44,148 bases of DNA, taken from the NCBI GenBank assembly GCA_964472315.1, contig CAYYJS010000027.1, positions 1-44,148 on the forward strand, read 5' to 3'. Each line of letters begins with the position of its first letter. Position 1 is the stretch's first letter. Below, one piece after another: positions 34,913 to 41,710 of the stretch. Under the pieces are notes generated by a model, which worked only from the letters and a program-made list of their open reading frames with translations, was not told the origin of the DNA and searched no databases. The stretch comes from CAYYJS01 sp964472315 (lineage in GTDB: Bacteria > Verrucomicrobiota > Kiritimatiellia > UBA8416). The position numbers and the translations under genes were made by a program.

Positions 34913-35114
34913 GCATGCTACTGCCGCAGGTCAGCCCCTCATGCCCGCATTCCGCATGCACATGGGCACACATTCGGCTTGACGATCTGCGCGGACACGG
35001 CATAACGTCGCTTCGATGCGTGCACCGTCGGCGAACGCGGTGCATTGGTGGTCGGTGGGTTACGCGTGGGAGGAGTTGGCGGGGTCGTGCTTGCGTCCTC
35101 TCTTTCGCCCTGGG
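34825..35114 (+). repeat. 290-bp duplicated segment, left copy
   Basis: Aligns without gaps to 38128-38417 (constant offset 3303), differing at only a handful of bases. It comprises repeat A copy 5 plus about 200 bp of unknown sequence ending CTTTCGCCCTGGG. Both copies contain the CGGCATAACGTCGCTTCGATG stretch. No coding content recognised. Confidence 0.9.
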
Positions 35115-35488
35115 AAAGGGAAGGGGAGAGGGTGGCGGCGATTCCTTGGGTTGCGGGCGAAGCGCCGCATTGGGAGCGGGAATATGCGGAGTGGGGATAT
35201 CCGGTCGGGGATGACGGGGGATGGCGCGGGACTGCTTGCGGGACAGTTCCGATGTTTCGCCCGCCTGCCGCAGCACGTCGATCCACCCTCTTGGCCACCG
35301 TGGCTCCGCGTTCAGCGACGCGGCGTCCCGTCAGTCGCCTGGACGCATAGCCAGTCTCCCACATTCCCTGATACGCCTCGACCCGCCATGCGATTTCACG
35401 GCACTTCACCACGTTTCTTGACGGTTTGCAGACCTGGAACCCCTGCTATTGTTGACGTATACTGGGATGTTGGCATGAGAGATGGAAT
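35115..35488. other. Non-coding stretch
   Basis: Open frames occur here, but none shows family resemblance or a ribosome site, and several run out of the repeats. I see no functional element except a weak TTGACG at 35454 before the next gene. Confidence 0.5.
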
Positions 35489-35941
35489 ATGAATGACGAT
35501 TCTGAGGACGTATACGCGGAGAGCAACCGTGATCTCTTGCAGCGGTTCGACGACCCGCTGCAGAGGGAGATCCTACGGTCTACGTCTTTCAAGGAGATGC
35601 TTGCCACGGCTGTAACTGACGAGCTCGCAGAGGCCATACCTGAGATCGTTGGCAGAACGATTCGCGAGACACTCGAAGATGTCCTTTCCCCTGGCTATTT
35701 CGAGCAAGTTGCGTCCGCGATGCGGAATCGAATCGAAGCACAACTCCGGTCAGAACTTCAGGCACCAGTGCGCAGGCAGGTTCACGATGAAATGGAGAGC
35801 TTCAAGGAGCAACTGAGACAGGAGTACCGCGAACAGGTCAGGAAGAATCTCCGGGATGAGCTTCTCCCTGATGTTCGGAGAGAACTTAAGCAAGAGCTTC
35901 TTCAGAAGTTCGACATCATTACGGGAGGCACGGCAGAATGA
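35489..35941 (+). CDS. Hypothetical coiled-coil protein
   Basis: This is a 150-residue, highly charged, almost wholly helical protein with no cysteines, signal peptide or membrane segment. Residues ~75-140 (MRNRIEAQLRSELQAPVR, EQLRQEYREQVRKNLRDE) show heptad-like spacing of a long coiled coil. I do not recognise a family. The stop overlaps the start of the next gene as ATGA, so the two are translated together. Its codon use and moderate GC match the island rather than the core. Confidence 0.6.
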   Translation: MNDDSEDVYAESNRDLLQRFDDPLQREILRSTSFKEMLATAVTDELAEAIPEIVGRTIRETLEDVLSPGYFEQVASAMRNRIEAQLRSELQAPVRRQVHDEMESFKEQLRQEYREQVRKNLRDELLPDVRRELKQELLQKFDIITGGTAE

Positions 35942-36477
35942 ACTACTTTGCATACGGATCAAACATGCTAGCCGGCCGTCTCCGAGAGCGGGTGCCCTCA
36001 GCCAAACCTCTTGGGAGAGCGACCCTCGCCGGCCACCGTCTCGCATGGCACAAGCGCAGCACCGACGGTTCTGGGAAATGCGATATAGTCGAAACTGGGG
36101 AAGATGCCGACATTGTTCATGGTGTTCTCTTTGAAATGGACCCCTATGAGAAGCCACAGCTCGACCGGGCCGAGGGATTGGGCAATGGGTATGATCAGAA
36201 GAGGGTCGATGTGATGCATGAAGGCAAGAGCAAGCCGGCAATCACCTACTATGTTCCACACGTCGATTCCCGCCTGAAGCCGTACCACTGGTACAAGGCA
36301 TTCGTTGTGGCAGGAGCCAAGGAGAATGGGTTACCTGCCGACTATATTGGAGAGATCGAGAAGGCCGATTCAGTCCAAGATGCGAATACCGACCGGCGAG
36401 AGAAGAACGGAAGGATACTTGAGCAGTGCCAACAAAGCGCTGCTCACCTACAACTTGACCGTGCACGGTCAAGTTGA
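35938..36477 (+). CDS. Gamma-glutamylcyclotransferase (GGCT/AIG2-like) family protein
   Basis: This 179-residue protein starts with MNYFAYGSNM, the glycine-rich substrate loop of the family (YGSNM at 6-10). LDRAEGLGNGY has the catalytic glutamate Glu79. Members cyclise gamma-glutamyl or gamma-glutamylamine compounds to 5-oxoproline; others act in antibiotic pathways, so the substrate is open. The family core ends at about residue 150. The last ~25 residues are translated from an attC-like hairpin (36428-36499), suggesting that a recombination event changed the original C-terminus. It is coupled by ATGA to the coiled-coil gene upstream. Confidence 0.82.
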   Translation: MNYFAYGSNMLAGRLRERVPSAKPLGRATLAGHRLAWHKRSTDGSGKCDIVETGEDADIVHGVLFEMDPYEKPQLDRAEGLGNGYDQKRVDVMHEGKSKPAITYYVPHVDSRLKPYHWYKAFVVAGAKENGLPADYIGEIEKADSVQDANTDRREKNGRILEQCQQSAAHLQLDRARSS

Positions 36478-36499
36478 GGGAGAGCGCGGACGTGCTGGC
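36428..36499 (+). other. attC-like hairpin after the GGCT gene
   Basis: A perfect 24-bp palindrome (36452-36475, AACTTGACC arms) continues outward. CCT pairs with AGG, an A is unpaired, CTC pairs with GAG, a G is unpaired, and GCGCT pairs with AGCGC. Ends GCCAAC (36428) and GCTGGC (36494) are complementary at five of six positions. Two extrahelical bases on one strand, unpaired spacers and terminal boxes are the layout of integron attC sites. The right box lacks the GTT expected for recombination. Degenerate or coincidental. Confidence 0.45.
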
Positions 36500-36535
36500 G
36501 CGAACCGGACATACCAAGATCGGACGTAAGAACCT

Positions 36536-37123
36536 ATGACAAGAGCAGCTGATGCCTTTAACCGCTCAATTCAAGATGCTGAGGATTTGTTGCATCGCTT
36601 CGATTCCGAAAATGCGACTAAAAGTGCCCACCAGAATGGAGAGGTCCTGAAACGCGCAGGCCTGGTAATGGCGCTCGCAGCGTGGGAGACTTATGTAAAG
36701 GACCGCATCGAAGATGAGTTGTCTTTATGGCTGAATGCGGTCGAGGGGAGTCCAATCGGGAACTTCGTGAGGAGACGTATGGAAGAGGACATGAAGCGCT
36801 TCTTTAATCCGAACTCCGAAAGGACGCGTCGAATATTCCAGGACTACTTCGAGATCGATGTTACAAGGGAATGGGCGTGGGACAATTATGATAGCGCCGC
36901 TGCAAAGCGGGCCCTGGATACCCTCGTCGCCAAAAGGGGCGACGCCGCGCACCAGGCGAATACTGCGGAACATGCCAGCGCAGAACCTCACAAGGTGAAG
37001 CGAGATGAATTGGAAAAGGGCATCCGCTTCCTGAAAGGGTTGGTCACAGCGACTGACAAAATGCCAATCGCCAGCCGGATTCGACCAGCCAGCGTCACCG
37101 AGAGGGCGAAACTCAGAAACTGA
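36536..37123 (+). CDS. HEPN-domain protein (RiboL-PSP-HEPN-like putative RNase)
   Basis: This is a 195-residue helical protein. LVMALAAWETYVKDRIEDEL (about 43-62) and the catalytic RxxxxH motif R134-GDAA-H139 (AKRGDAAHQAN) match the RiboL-PSP-HEPN type of HEPN proteins, which are metal-independent RNases in toxin and defence systems. No antitoxin gene accompanies it. It stands alone between two attC-like hairpins, like a gene cassette. The start at 36536 has a weak AAGAACCT upstream. Family call moderately sure; activity inferred. Confidence 0.72.
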   Translation: MTRAADAFNRSIQDAEDLLHRFDSENATKSAHQNGEVLKRAGLVMALAAWETYVKDRIEDELSLWLNAVEGSPIGNFVRRRMEEDMKRFFNPNSERTRRIFQDYFEIDVTREWAWDNYDSAAAKRALDTLVAKRGDAAHQANTAEHASAEPHKVKRDELEKGIRFLKGLVTATDKMPIASRIRPASVTERAKLRN

Positions 37124-37175
37124 TGTTGGGTATCGTGATTCAATGAAAATGAGTCTTGAAACGGCGGATGTAGTG

Positions 37176-37230
37176 CGCCAAGCAAATGCTCGGTACGGCT
37201 TCGCCGCCCGAGATTTGCGACGGTTCGGCG
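37176..37230 (+). other. attC-like hairpin after the HEPN gene
   Basis: GCAAAT (37182-37187) pairs with ATTTGC (37213-37218), one G is extrahelical, and CTCGG pairs with CCGAG (37208-37212). A GGC-TTC-GCC tip closes it. Outer CGCC (37176) can pair with GGCG (37227), and GTTCGGC (37223-37229) resembles an R' box. Together with the hairpin at 36428 it brackets the HEPN gene. Weaker than the first site. Confidence 0.38.
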
Positions 37231-37248
37231 GACAAGGGATGCGGGAGA

Positions 37249-37977
37249 ATGAAGAACCAGTACTTCGGCGACATCAATGACTACCGCAAGTACGGTCTCT
37301 TGCGCGCGCTTCAGTCCGAAGGACAGGGCAAGCTTCTCGTTGCCTGGATGCTCACCCCCGACGATGACAGCCGAGACGGCAGATTCCGCGCCTACCTGGA
37401 GGACGCCAAACGTTGGAGACGTTACGACCCACCGCTTTTCGATAGTCTCGCGGCTCTGCATCGGTCGGGATCGATGCTTGACGTTTCCCTCATCGAACGG
37501 TCGAACCTTCTTCCCAACGCGTCTTACTTTTCGGCAGAGGTCCCGGACACGCGAATCGACCGCGTCAGATGGGGGCAAGGTCTGTTCGACGCGGCCCGCA
37601 ACGTCGACCTCGCGTTTGTCGATCCAGACAACGGAATCGAGGTGCGTTCGCGGCCCGTCGGGCGGAAGGGCTCCTCCAAGTACGTCACCTGGAGCGAGAT
37701 CAAGGCGCTTTGGAATCTCGGTTGCTCGATCCTGATCTACCAGCACTTCCGACGTGAGGCTCGCGAGTCCTTCGCATCGCGAATGGTGTCGGAGTTACGA
37801 AGACACACCGACGCGCCTTGGGTGGAAGCACTTCGCACCCCGCACGTCCTTTTCTTGCTGGCGGTTCAAGAAAGACACGAGGCGCGGATGCGAGACGCGG
37901 TGTCTGTGATGCACCAGCGATGGAACGGACAGATCGAACCGATGGGGCTGGCAAAGCGTATCGCGGGAAGTGATTAA
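37249..37977 (+). CDS. Hypothetical protein of the YFGDxxDYxKYGLLR family
   Basis: This is a 242-residue cytoplasmic protein. It begins MKNQYFGDINDYRKYGLLRA, a wording I have seen in conserved hypothetical proteins, and has NVDLAFVDPDNGIEV (118-132) and GCSILIYQHFRRE (158-170). The acidic DPDNGIE segment could be a catalytic or metal site. No function is assigned to this family as far as I know. ATG 37249 follows GCGGGAG closely and homology begins there. The gene stands alone after an attC-like hairpin. Confidence 0.7.
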   Translation: MKNQYFGDINDYRKYGLLRALQSEGQGKLLVAWMLTPDDDSRDGRFRAYLEDAKRWRRYDPPLFDSLAALHRSGSMLDVSLIERSNLLPNASYFSAEVPDTRIDRVRWGQGLFDAARNVDLAFVDPDNGIEVRSRPVGRKGSSKYVTWSEIKALWNLGCSILIYQHFRREARESFASRMVSELRRHTDAPWVEALRTPHVLFLLAVQERHEARMRDAVSVMHQRWNGQIEPMGLAKRIAGSD

Positions 37978-37992
37978 CTTCCCGCTCCCACG

Positions 37993-38016
37993 CCGCCCCG
38001 ATCCCGATTGGGGCGG
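37993..38016 (+). terminator. Possible terminator hairpin
   Basis: CCGCCCCGAT (37993-38002) pairs with ATTGGGGCGG (38007-38016) through one G-T, with loop CCCG. It lies 16 bp after the stop at 37977. There is no T-run, so intrinsic termination is uncertain. Confidence 0.4.
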
Positions 38017-38126
38017 TTCAGAAGGGTTGCCGTGATGCGGCACGCTTCCCAAACGGATGTGCTGCCGGGTAGTGAGACGGCGATGAAGAGTGCCTATCCC
38101 TTGACGCCAGTGTCGGTCGCCGATGG

Positions 38127-38215
38127 AGTAGGCACGGATCTCCGAGACGTGCCCCCGGCCGACGGCCGGCCGCGCTTTGCGCGGCGTGCGCCTCGGAGAT
38201 TCGCACATACACTCT
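38127..38215 (+). repeat. Hairpin repeat A, copy 6
   Basis: Full copy and left part of the second 290-bp duplicate. The 36 bp before it (38091-38126) also match those before copy 7 (39469-39504), so the element may extend upstream. Confidence 0.9.
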
Positions 38216-38417
38216 GCATGCTACTGCCGCAGGTCAGCCCCTCATGCCCGCATTCCGCATGCACATGGTCACACATTCGGCTTGACGATCTGTGCGGACA
38301 CGGCATAACGTCGCTTCGATGTGTGCACCGTCGGCGAACGCGGTGTATTGGTGGTCGGTGGGTTACGCGTGGGATGAGTTGGCGGGGTCGTGCTTGCATC
38401 CTCTCTTTCGCCCTGGG
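38128..38417 (+). repeat. 290-bp duplicated segment, right copy
   Basis: Gap-free counterpart of 34825-35114. Its right edge at 38417 coincides with the point where a cytosine methyltransferase remnant begins, marking a recombination or insertion junction. Confidence 0.9.
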
Positions 38418-38419
38418 AG

Positions 38420-38590
38420 AAGGATGGATTGGAACTCCTGATTCCACAGAAGGGCAAGAATCCACGGAGGCTGACCCCGCGAGAGTGCGCGCGGCTGATG
38501 GGTTTCCCTGATGAACTGCCGGTAGTGGTTTCTGACACGCAAGCTTACCGGCAGTCTGGCAATGCTCTGGTTACGCAGAAAGCCGCCTAG
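38420..38590 (+). pseudogene. Remnant of a DNA cytosine-5 methyltransferase (C-terminus)
   Basis: The frame reads KDGLELLIPQKGKNP, then RRLTPRECARLMGFPDELP and VSDTQAYRQSGNALV. These are motifs IX-X of m5C methyltransferases (Dcm type), where QxGNxV marks the C-terminal motif. About 55 residues remain of an enzyme that normally has 300 or more. The catalytic PCQ and ENV motifs are gone. Everything 5' was replaced by the 290-bp repeat. It is not functional. Confidence 0.82.
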
Positions 38591-38639
38591 AAATATGCAC
38601 GTCGGAGTGGTTGACATGCTCCGGCCATATGTGCTACCA

Positions 38640-38649
38640 ATGATATCAT
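38640..38649. promoter_or_regulatory. Possible hicBA operator
   Basis: Perfect palindrome ATGATATCAT about 24 bp before the antitoxin start. A consensus -35 TTGACA lies at 38611-38616, but no good -10 is found at 16-18 bp. TA promoters are often autoregulated at such sites. Confidence 0.4.
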
Positions 38650-38672
38650 AGCTAACAAACGCGAGGTGTGCG

Positions 38673-39032
38673 ATGTCAAAGAGGCAGATTTCAATCCGAG
38701 ATATCCCCGACTCGGTCTATGAATGGATCGAAAGAGAACGCCACGCAAAGCGCGTGTCGCAGAAGGCCTTCCTGCTTAACGTTCTTGAAAATTCGGCAAA
38801 ACACTCGTCAGCGGAAACAGGTGCAGCAGGGCCGTCAGCCTTCGGCAAGATGACACTCGTTTATTGGAAGAGCAAGAAGTTCTGGCTAGGCAAGTTGCTC
38901 GAACACCCGGAAATCATGACTCAAGGACGGACGCTGGAGGAATTGGAGCGGAATATTCGGGAAGCGTTTATGCTGATGGCGTTGGATGATGTCCCGGAGA
39001 AGTACCAAATTCGGGAAGTGGCCATGGCATGA
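38673..39032 (+). CDS. hicB: HicB-type antitoxin with N-terminal ribbon-helix-helix region
   Basis: This is a 119-residue protein. Residues 1-45 (KRQISIRDIPDSVYEWIERE) look like a ribbon-helix-helix antitoxin DNA-binding unit of FitA/CopG type. Residues 60-119 (LVYWKSKKFWLGKLLEHPEI, then TLEELERNIREAFMLMA) match the HicB fold that blocks HicA. In most HicB proteins the DNA-binding part is C-terminal, so the order is reversed. It may be a fusion of two antitoxins, since an internal ATG at 38850 fits the native HicB start but lacks a ribosome site. The stop overlaps hicA as ATGA. The antitoxin should neutralise HicA and repress the operon. Confidence 0.78.
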   Translation: MSKRQISIRDIPDSVYEWIERERHAKRVSQKAFLLNVLENSAKHSSAETGAAGPSAFGKMTLVYWKSKKFWLGKLLEHPEIMTQGRTLEELERNIREAFMLMALDDVPEKYQIREVAMA

Positions 39033-39211
39033 AAAGACGCGATTTGCTTCGGCGCATCCAGAAAGAAGGCTGTGTACTTCTACGTTCCGGAGGCAATCAT
39101 GATATTTACGTGAACACCAAGACCGGCAAGAAACAACCTGTTCCGCGACACAGCGAAATCGATGAGTTCTTGGCTCGGCACATCATTCGTCACCTTGGAC
39201 TGGAGCATTGA
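39029..39211 (+). CDS. hicA: HicA mRNA interferase toxin
   Basis: This is a 60-residue, basic, double-stranded-RNA-binding-like protein. KRRDLLRRIQKEGCVLLRSG, then GNHDIYVNTKTGK with catalytic His24, and PVPRHSEIDEFLARHIIRHL are the complete HicA pattern. HicA cleaves mRNA when free of HicB. Length is normal, so the toxin seems intact. It is translationally coupled to the antitoxin, which is here upstream. Confidence 0.88.
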   Translation: MKRRDLLRRIQKEGCVLLRSGGNHDIYVNTKTGKKQPVPRHSEIDEFLARHIIRHLGLEH

Positions 39212-39377
39212 GAGGATGGCCACAAAGGACGCCAGATGAGGACGAGAAGGGACAGGCGATCTGCGCGTGAGGATCGCGGTGGTTGATGCGTGTGTCGGGA
39301 AGCGACCTCCGGGTTGGAAGGTGAGGCCGAGCGAAGATGGCAGAGGCGCGCCGGCACATGCGCGCAAAGGCGGCCGG

Positions 39378-39449
39378 CCTTGAGCTTGTCGAAGCGGCCC
39401 GCCCTGAGCTTGTCGAAGCGGCCCGCCCTGAGCTTGTCGAAGTGGCTTG
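39378..39449 (+). repeat. 24-bp tandem repeat (x3), CTGAGCTTGTCGAAG type
   Basis: Three units at 39378, 39402 and 39426 carry the core CCCTGAGCTTGTCGAAGCGG. The complement, CTTCGACAAGCTCAGGG, is a repeat word seen in many unrelated bacterial genomes. The units create spurious reading frames (LSLSK, FDKLRAG). Confidence 0.9.
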
Positions 39450-39504
39450 CCCTTGGGGGGAGAAAGAGTGCCTGTCCCTTGACGCCAATGTCGGTCGCCG
39501 AAGC

Positions 39505-39590
39505 AGTAGGCACGGATCTCCGAGACGTGCCCCCGGCCGACGGCCGGCCGCGCTTTACGCGGCGTGCGCCTCGGAGATTCGCACATACAC
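39505..39590 (+). repeat. Hairpin repeat A, copy 7
   Basis: Nearly complete copy with one change in the third stem-loop (TTTACGCGG). Similarity to the 290-bp segment fades out about 25 bp further on, at GCATGCT and GGTCAGCC. Confidence 0.88.
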
Positions 39591-39729
39591 GCGGCATGCT
39601 ATCGCCCGAGGTCAGCCTTGGCGCTGTTTATCACGTTATATCGGCCATGCCGCTCGTTCACGCTTGCACCTCAAGGTCGGCGGTGTACCCTCGCAGCACA
39701 ACCGATAGAACCAGAGAAGATACTCAGAG

Positions 39730-39765
39730 TTGACGCACATGCGTTACACGTGCATCATACGTGTA
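39730..39765 (+). promoter_or_regulatory. mazEF promoter with operator palindrome
   Basis: -35-like TTGACG (39730-39735) is followed by a perfect inverted repeat TACACGT-N7-ACGTGTA (39745-39751, 39759-39765). This overlaps where a -10 would lie (CATCAT at 39753). A repressor site covering the promoter suits autoregulation by the MazE-MazF complex. Confidence 0.5.
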
Positions 39766-39805
39766 GTCGTGCGCGAAAGCCCGGCGGAAAGGAGCGTATC
39801 CCATC

Positions 39806-40036
39806 ATGCAGAAGAAACTTACGCTGACCATCGATGCGGACGTCTACGCTGGCCTTCGGGAGGTCGTTGGCCCTGGCAAGATCAGCCATTTCGTGGAAGA
39901 CCTGGTGCGCCCGCATGTCGTAAGGAGCGATCTCTACGGTGCCTATCGCACAATGGCCGCAGACCGTGTTCGGGAGGCGGAGGCTATCGAGTGGGCAGAG
40001 GCTACCTGCGGAGACGTGAACGATGAGAAGAGGTGA
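39806..40036 (+). CDS. mazE: MazE-type antitoxin (ribbon-helix-helix)
   Basis: This 76-residue protein has an N-terminal ribbon-helix-helix (KKLTLTIDADVYAGLREVVG, ISHFVEDLVRPHV). The acidic C-terminal tail (RVREAEAIEWAEATCGDVND) should wrap the toxin. GAAAGGAG lies upstream of ATG 39806. It overlaps the mazF start by 14 bp. It should neutralise the toxin and repress its own promoter through the palindrome at 39745-39765. Confidence 0.82.
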   Translation: MQKKLTLTIDADVYAGLREVVGPGKISHFVEDLVRPHVVRSDLYGAYRTMAADRVREAEAIEWAEATCGDVNDEKR

Positions 40037-40343
40037 AATCTGGTGGGTCAACTTCGGGCCGTCCATCGGCGGGGAGATCCGCAAGCCGCGGCCTGCCGTT
40101 ATCGTCAGCAACGATGCCGCCAACCAGTTCCTCAACCGTGTGCAGGTTATGCCGCTCACGGGAAGCACCGCGAGACTCTATCCGAGCGAGGCATACGTCA
40201 CCTTTCGGGGCAAGAAGGCCAAGGCGATGGCCGACCAATTGGCGACAGTCAGCAAGGAACGGTTGGTCAACAAGGCGGGTGAGGTGGGGGTGGGCGAAAT
40301 GGATGCCATCGTGCGCGCCATCACCATCCAATTGGCACTCTGA
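40023..40343 (+). CDS. mazF: MazF/PemK-family endoribonuclease toxin
   Basis: This 106-residue protein has the SH3-like PemK fold. RRGEIWWVNFGPSIGGEIRK and RPAVIVSNDAANQ hold the catalytic strand region, VQVMPLTGS follows, and MADQLATVSKERL closes the fold. These are the standard conserved blocks and the length is normal, so it should be an active mRNA interferase when unbound. It overlaps mazE by 14 bp for coupled translation. Confidence 0.9.
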   Translation: MRRGEIWWVNFGPSIGGEIRKPRPAVIVSNDAANQFLNRVQVMPLTGSTARLYPSEAYVTFRGKKAKAMADQLATVSKERLVNKAGEVGVGEMDAIVRAITIQLAL

Positions 40344-40392
40344 GGAGGGGGCAGATCAAGCCGTTGCTCGCGACACGCTCACACTGACAACA

Positions 40393-40602
40393 ATGTCTAC
40401 ACAATGGCTGGAAGCCATGCTCAAGCAGAACAAGGTGACCATCAAGCACGAGAAACCGGAAGGCGGCATGCTGTTCTTGACGGCATCAACTCAGGAACTT
40501 CAGGACTTCGTCGCGCAGTATGCGGATGATCCAGGAGCCTTTCCTGCGAAGGGTGACGAAAAGGGGATTAGCTTTTCAAGAGGCACTGCGACCGCGAAGT
40601 AG
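40393..40602 (+). CDS. Small hypothetical protein
   Basis: This is a 69-residue soluble protein: STQWLEAMLKQNKVTIKHEK, then LFLTASTQELQDFVAQYADD and a Gly/Ser/Thr-rich tail. I do not recognise a family with certainty, although the LTAxTxELQDFVxQYADD wording seems familiar from conserved small proteins. No strong ribosome site precedes ATG 40393, 50 bp after mazF. It may be cotranscribed with mazEF. The coherent, non-repetitive composition supports coding. Confidence 0.5.
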   Translation: MSTQWLEAMLKQNKVTIKHEKPEGGMLFLTASTQELQDFVAQYADDPGAFPAKGDEKGISFSRGTATAK

Positions 40603-40627
40603 AACGGATGTGCCAACCATCGCGTGC

Positions 40628-40783
40628 ATTTTGCGCGCCAATAGCGAGGAAATCGCGGAACGGACGCACGCGAAGAAGTCCGCAACTTCCCGAGTTGAGA
40701 ACCATGCGGAGGACATCAGACGCTCCACTCTGGTGAAGTTCGTCGAGGCCGTCGGCAAACGGCTGCGCCTGAAAATCGCCTGA
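40628..40783 (+). pseudogene. Remnant of an XRE-family (HigA-like) antitoxin
   Basis: About 51 residues of helix-turn-helix antitoxin remain: ILRANSEEIAERTHAKKSAT, SRVENHAEDIRRSTLVKFVE and AVGKRLRLKIA. The SRVEN and LVKFVEAVG words are diagnostic. The frame runs upstream without a matching N-terminus or toxin gene, so this is a truncated, probably inactive copy. It follows the small gene at 40393. Confidence 0.7.
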
Positions 40784-40945
40784 GCTGAACAGGTGATACA
40801 GCGGGAATATGCTCGTGAAACCATCCCCGGATCGTGAGGGCTGTGAGAAAGGTTGCCGAAACCAGGCATGAACCGATTGACATACGACGCATAGTTCGGG
40901 AAAGTACAGAAAACCATCCGATGATTTGTTGGGCGGGAGGAAAGA

Positions 40946-41668
40946 ATGAGACGGATCGCAATCACATGTACCATTGTCTGCGCCGTAGCGTGCGCCGTCT
41001 GCGCGGCCGAGGATTACCCGCAGATCATGATCCGAGCGGAGTTCATTGCTGTTCCCAAGACGGTGCTTGATTCCGTCGGACGTGGCGCGCCCGATCAACT
41101 CCCGTCTGCAAAGCAGATTCTCGGGTTCAAGCAGTCAGGGCAAGCCACCGTACTTCACTCGCCAACGATCGTGCTGCAGTCCGGGCAGGAATCTACGGTC
41201 AAGGCCGTGCAGGAGGTGATTTACCCCACGGATTTCGACATCACCTGTCGCGCTGTAACCAACGATCACGGCCAGGCCACTATTGGCCCCATCATCACCC
41301 CATCCTCGTTCGAAACAAGAGAGGTAGGCTGCATATTCAGTGCCCTTCCCGAAATCGACGCGAGGGCGATGGACATTTCGCTTACTTTCCAGGCGGAGAT
41401 CGTCGCTCCGCCCGTGTGGAAACAGTACACGGGGCAGTACACTGACACCTTCGGCAACGCTAAGACCGCACAGCTTGAGCAACCGTTTTTCTTCACGAGC
41501 AGCATGAACACGACGCTCCGCATCAGGAACGGCGCGACAGTCCTTGCCGGTGGAGGAATGGCGGGTCAAGACGCGTTGACCGTGACCTTTCTGTTGATCA
41601 AAGCCCAACTGGTAAACTCGATGGAACAACCAGTGACTGTCGAACCAGCACCTGGACAGGTACGCTGA
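40946..41668 (+). CDS. Secreted protein with a secretin-type core domain
   Basis: This 240-residue protein has a signal peptide (MRRIAITCTIVCAVACAVCA). SPTIVLQSGQESTVKAVQEV, ITPSSFETREVGCIFSALPE and TTLRIRNGATVLAGG follow. These are the beta-strand blocks of the secretin C-terminal domain (type II/III secretion, type IV pili). Complete secretins have several N-domains and 400-700 residues, so this is only the core, probably unable to form a full pore alone. GGGAGGAAAG precedes ATG 40946. Similar short secretin-like proteins occur in PVC genomes; role unknown. Confidence 0.72.
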   Translation: MRRIAITCTIVCAVACAVCAAEDYPQIMIRAEFIAVPKTVLDSVGRGAPDQLPSAKQILGFKQSGQATVLHSPTIVLQSGQESTVKAVQEVIYPTDFDITCRAVTNDHGQATIGPIITPSSFETREVGCIFSALPEIDARAMDISLTFQAEIVAPPVWKQYTGQYTDTFGNAKTAQLEQPFFFTSSMNTTLRIRNGATVLAGGGMAGQDALTVTFLLIKAQLVNSMEQPVTVEPAPGQVR

Positions 41669-41679
41669 AAGGCACGTCG

Positions 41680-41696
41680 ACAACCATTCTGGTTGT
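41680..41696. promoter_or_regulatory. Inverted repeat upstream of vapBC (probable operator)
   Basis: Perfect ACAACC-N5-GGTTGT, 15 bp before the antitoxin start. It is the likely binding site of the VapB-VapC complex for autorepression. Confidence 0.6.
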
Positions 41697-41710
41697 GATA
41701 TGGTGTCGCC

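Larger units (their letters stand above)
39212..39805. other. Intergenic region with tandem repeat, repeat A copy 7 and mazEF promoter
   Basis: This 594 bp region separates hicA from mazE. Its contents are listed separately (39378-39449, 39505-39590, 39730-39765). The remaining stretches 39212-39377 and 39591-39729 hold nothing I can name. Confidence 0.7.

Noticed and set aside
39362..39449. Protein-coding repeat (PALSLSKR)
   Set aside because: All reading frames through the 24-bp units look equally open; the DNA word itself is the repeated unit.
33575..39590. CRISPR array
   Set aside because: Repeats are 89-103 bp, irregularly spaced by hundreds of bases to kilobases, and there are no cas genes.
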